DNA of 6,931 bases, taken from an uncultured Mycoplasmatota bacterium. Its GTDB lineage: Bacteria; Bacillota_I; Bacilli_A; RF39; UBA660. The notes beneath the pieces are model-generated. The model was not told the DNA's origin. It ran no database searches and worked only from the letters and a program-made list of their open reading frames with translations. The position numbers and the translations under genes were made by a program. Location: assembly GCA_947297555.1 (NCBI GenBank), contig CAMYTM010000034.1, positions 1 through 6,931 on the forward strand. The letters run 5' to 3'. Positions 5,242 to 6,931 of this stretch are shown piece after piece. Each line of letters opens with the position of its first letter. The first letter of the stretch is position 1.

Positions 5242-5827
5242 CTTCAAATATATAATGATAATGAACTTCGGGAAAAGTAGTAGTTATATTATAATTATTC
5301 GTTATGTTTTCCGCAATCTTAGAAATGTTTTCAAGATTGCCATATACCATTAATCGTTTTGGTTTAAAAATTGTTGAAAAAATATGTTGTAATGCTTTAT
5401 TTAGTTGGTCATTAAATAGACTTAATTCAATTCTTAATGTTCTTTTTTCATTTTTTTTCATAAAATAATAATCTAGATAATGATTTGTGATATTTAAAAA
5501 AGCAGTATTCGTATCAATTTTTAGAATTTCTTCTAAATCTCTATACTCTATTCTATGGAAATATTCTTTTAATAATTCTTCATATTTTTCTAGAGTAACC
5601 AAATTTATATTCTTATTTTTTATAAAACAAATATTATCTCCAAATAAGGATACTTTGATATGGTTTTGTTTTAGAAATTTACTAAATTCATCTATAAATA
5701 ATGAACTATTTATTAGTTCATCTTTTTTTATGCTTTTAAATTTTGCCTTTTTTATATTCTCTTTTTTTATATCCAAAAAAAAGAGTTCATCGTCACATAA
5801 GTATATAACATAATTGATTTTCTTCAT
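5228..5827 (-). CDS. Uncharacterised protein coupled to spoIIID, possibly actin-like
   Basis: 199 residues, soluble, with no signal peptide or membrane segment; I cannot name it with confidence. It starts four bases after the spoIIID stop (TGA-TAAA-ATG), so translation is probably coupled and it should be made with spoIIID, in the mother cell. In Bacillus subtilis the gene after spoIIID is mbl, an MreB-type actin. Segments here follow that fold in order: FIDEFSKFLKQNHIKVSLFG at 44-63, where MreB has a helix then a strand; TAFLNITNHYLDYYF at 108-122, where the DIGGGTTD strand pair falls; and KRLMVYGNLENISKIAENI at 157-175, where MreB has the ITGGG strand and helix. The Asp and Gly nucleotide-binding residues are absent, so it may be a shrunken, non-ATP-binding relative or something unrelated. 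Very A/T-rich. Confidence 0.6.
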   Translation of the reverse strand: MKKINYVIYLCDDELFFLDIKKENIKKAKFKSIKKDELINSSLFIDEFSKFLKQNHIKVSLFGDNICFIKNKNINLVTLEKYEELLKEYFHRIEYRDLEEILKIDTNTAFLNITNHYLDYYFMKKNEKRTLRIELSLFNDQLNKALQHIFSTIFKPKRLMVYGNLENISKIAENITNNYNITTTFPEVHYHYIFEEYKK

Positions 5828-5831
5828 TTTA

Positions 5832-6089
5832 TCAACTCACTTGTTTTTTTAAATATTTTTGTTTTGTTGTTTCTCCCCCTTTAATATGACGAATTTCTAA
5901 ATGTTCTTCTAAAACATTTCTAACTTGTCTAAATAATTCAGGAGAAATCTTTTTTAATCTTTCTTGCATATCTTTATGTATAGTACTTTTGCTTATTTCA
6001 AATACTTTTGCCGCTTCTCTTAGTGTTTTTTTAGTTTGAACTATATATAGTGCTTCTTTCCTTACTCTTGTAAGTACATTTTTATTCAT
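5832..6089 (-). CDS. spoIIID: Sporulation transcription factor SpoIIID
   Basis: SpoIIID is a small mother-cell DNA-binding regulator that activates or represses many sigma-E genes and helps the switch to sigma-K. The 85-residue product matches the family across its length: EALYIVQTKKTLREAAKVFE leads into the helix-turn-helix core ISKSTIHKDMQERL (32-45), then the C-terminal basic region IRHIKGGETTKQKY (66-79), corresponding to IRHLRGGEATKLKY in B. subtilis. ATG at 6089 is the only sensible start. The only Shine-Dalgarno candidate is AAGGGG, 11 bases upstream, and it lies in the 3' arm of a strong hairpin. spoIIQ is upstream and the 199-residue gene directly downstream. I found no convincing sigma-E promoter between spoIIQ and spoIIID. 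Confidence 0.96.
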   Translation of the reverse strand: MNKNVLTRVRKEALYIVQTKKTLREAAKVFEISKSTIHKDMQERLKKISPELFRQVRNVLEEHLEIRHIKGGETTKQKYLKKQVS

Positions 6090-6096
6090 TATTTAA

Positions 6097-6134
6097 ACAA
6101 CCCCTTGATAAACTATATTTATCTCTGGGGTTGT
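6097..6134 (-). other. Strong hairpin between spoIIQ and spoIIID that covers the spoIIID ribosome binding site
   Basis: On the minus strand ACAACCCC pairs with GGGGTTGT (8 bp), then after a small internal loop GATAAA pairs with TTTATC (6 bp) around a TATAG loop. It starts seven bases after the spoIIQ stop and ends seven bases before the spoIIID ATG. The following bases (TTAAAT) form only a poor T-tract, so it is a weak terminator at best. The spoIIID site AAGGGG is in the 3' arm and would be hidden in any transcript reading through from spoIIQ. Confidence 0.75.
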
Positions 6135-6141
6135 CTAGTAC

Positions 6142-6771
6142 TTAATTTAATTCGTTTATATCCATGACATAAAAACTTTCAGGGTTTAATACTTTGCCAT
6201 CATAATTTACTTCGAATAACATTGAATTTGCATTGTTTGAAAATTTGTTTTTGTCACTTTTACCTAAAACTGTATTTTGATTAATAGAATCATTAATTTT
6301 TACATTTACGTCTTTAAGACCATAATATATAGTGGTAAGACTACTATTATGAGACACATAAACAATATTGTTTAAAATATCATCTTGTTTAATGTCTATG
6401 ACAGTTCCATCATAAACGGCAACGACGTCAAATTCTTCATCACTACTATATACAACACCACTATTTTGTAAGTAAGTGTTTTCATAATAGATTAATGATT
6501 TTTCTTGTTCTTCATTGCTTGCATCTTTTTCATAGAAGTAATTACTGATTCGTACTTTGTCACTGGTATAAGGTCTAGTAATTTTGGGTGTCTCGGTTAT
6601 GTTTGTAACAGGTGTAATGGGATCTAAAATAGAGTTCATTACATATTCTTCATCACTTTCATTGGTTGGTTTTAAGTTCTTTGTTACAAAAAATAAGGAG
6701 ATAAAAATTACGCTTATACTTGCAACACACAATACTCGTTTTACGCTTCCTTTCAATTTTCTTTTAGTCAT
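6142..6771 (-). CDS. spoIIQ: SpoIIQ-like forespore protein with degenerate LytM domain
   Basis: SpoIIQ is a forespore membrane protein whose extracellular LytM-fold domain joins SpoIIIAH across the two membranes during engulfment. The 209-residue product has a basic N-terminus, one membrane segment at about 13-30, a Ser/Thr/Glu/Pro-rich linker, and an M23/LytM-like domain at about 100-202. The zinc ligands are not recognisable: QNSGVVY (102-108) replaces the His-x-Gly-x-Asp motif, IYYGL (148-152) replaces Tyr-Gly-His-Leu, and SMLFEV (183-188) replaces the usual HLHFEV. It is therefore structural rather than hydrolytic. ATG at 6771 follows GGAAGGTGATT. The place between spoIID and spoIIID matches Bacillus, and a sigma-F-like promoter precedes it. 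It is shorter than the roughly 280 residues of the B. subtilis protein. Confidence 0.88.
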   Translation of the reverse strand: MTKRKLKGSVKRVLCVASISVIFISLFFVTKNLKPTNESDEEYVMNSILDPITPVTNITETPKITRPYTSDKVRISNYFYEKDASNEEQEKSLIYYENTYLQNSGVVYSSDEEFDVVAVYDGTVIDIKQDDILNNIVYVSHNSSLTTIYYGLKDVNVKINDSINQNTVLGKSDKNKFSNNANSMLFEVNYDGKVLNPESFYVMDINELN

Positions 6772-6792
6772 CTAATCACCTTCCTGTTAGAT

Positions 6793-6821
6793 AGTTTCAC
6801 CCAAAAGAAAAAGTTTTATAC
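6793..6821 (-). promoter_or_regulatory. Sigma-F-type promoter of spoIIQ
   Basis: On the minus strand GTATA (6817-6821), a 15-base spacer, and GGTGAAACT (6793-6801). The second box fits the forespore pattern GG-n-n-A-n-A-n-T at every fixed position, and spacing and -35 fit sigma-F/sigma-G. spoIIQ is a classic sigma-F gene in B. subtilis, which supports the reading. The -35 overlaps the last sense codon and stop of spoIID. The start would fall near 6786. Confidence 0.7.
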
Positions 6822-6931
6822 CATTTTATTGATTGTGATGTTATTGTAATAGTGACTTAAGATTTCTTTATAGTTGTATCCTTCTTTTGCCATACCATTT
6901 GCGCCATACTGGCTCATGCCTACGCCATGTC
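6816..6931 (-). CDS. spoIID: SpoIID, C-terminal end (cut by window edge)
   Basis: SpoIID is a mother-cell lytic transglycosylase that works with SpoIIM and SpoIIP in peptidoglycan remodelling during engulfment. Only the last 37 residues and the stop codon are inside the window. They begin HGVGMSQYGANGMAKEGYNY and continue KEILSHYYNN. The His-Gly-Val-Gly-Met-Ser-Gln-Tyr-Gly-Ala string is the hallmark C-terminal motif of SpoIID/LytB proteins. The stop codon lies 44 bases before spoIIQ. Confidence 0.93.
   Translation of the reverse strand, partial: HGVGMSQYGANGMAKEGYNYKEILSHYYNNITINKMV

Noticed and set aside
5487..5813. Plus-strand open frame of 108 codons opposite the 199-residue gene
   Set aside because: Phe/Ser/Lys-rich mirror of an A/T-rich minus-strand gene, with no start signal or family resemblance.
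5832..5837. UGA read as tryptophan, as in some wall-less relatives
   Set aside because: spoIIID and agrA end properly at TGA with family-typical lengths, and Trp residues in AgrA are coded TGG; the sporulation genes also argue for the standard code.

Overview
The window comes from an A+T-rich, spore-forming, low-G+C Gram-positive bacterium (Bacillota, probably Bacilli or an Erysipelotrichia-like gut lineage). The evidence is recognisable spoIID, spoIIQ and spoIIID genes, long-form hpf, a Gram-positive SecA, AGGAGG-type ribosome binding sites and U-tailed terminators. No taxon below this level can be assigned from sequence alone.

Layout, left to right. Positions 1-1291 hold the N-terminal 335 codons of secA (minus strand, cut by the window edge) and a 56-residue orphan small protein. 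Positions 1329-2124 hold hpf and a cold-shock protein gene, both minus strand, each with its own terminator. Positions 2125-2384 are a divergent, A-tract-rich intergenic region. Positions 2385-5208 hold an agr-type peptide quorum-sensing cassette: agrB and agrD on the plus strand, agrC and agrA on the minus strand, converging on one bidirectional terminator. agrD (3038-3157) is only 39 codons. Positions 5228-6931 hold a minus-strand sporulation block: the 3' end of spoIID, spoIIQ with a sigma-F-like promoter, spoIIID, and a tightly coupled 199-residue gene that I read, with low confidence, as a degenerate actin-like protein.

How it works together. AgrB should process the AgrD propeptide into a secreted signal. 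AgrC should sense it at the membrane, and AgrA (receiver plus LytTR DNA-binding domain) should activate transcription, probably of agrBD in the divergent region. Three things depart from textbook agr. The two gene pairs are convergent rather than one agrBDCA operon. agrA precedes agrC and overlaps it. The AgrD signal core has no cysteine; instead a serine lies exactly nine residues before the predicted cleavage point, which would allow a nine-residue lactone ring as in the Enterococcus faecalis Fsr pheromone. The cassette sits between two core blocks (sporulation genes and csp-hpf-secA), which suggests an accessory insertion.

Regulatory signals: the same extended -10 string TGTTATAAT precedes secA, hpf and agrA; a 7-bp inverted repeat encloses the agrA -10 box; a strong hairpin lies between spoIIQ and spoIIID and buries the only evident spoIIID Shine-Dalgarno sequence; and several stop codons lie inside terminator hairpins.
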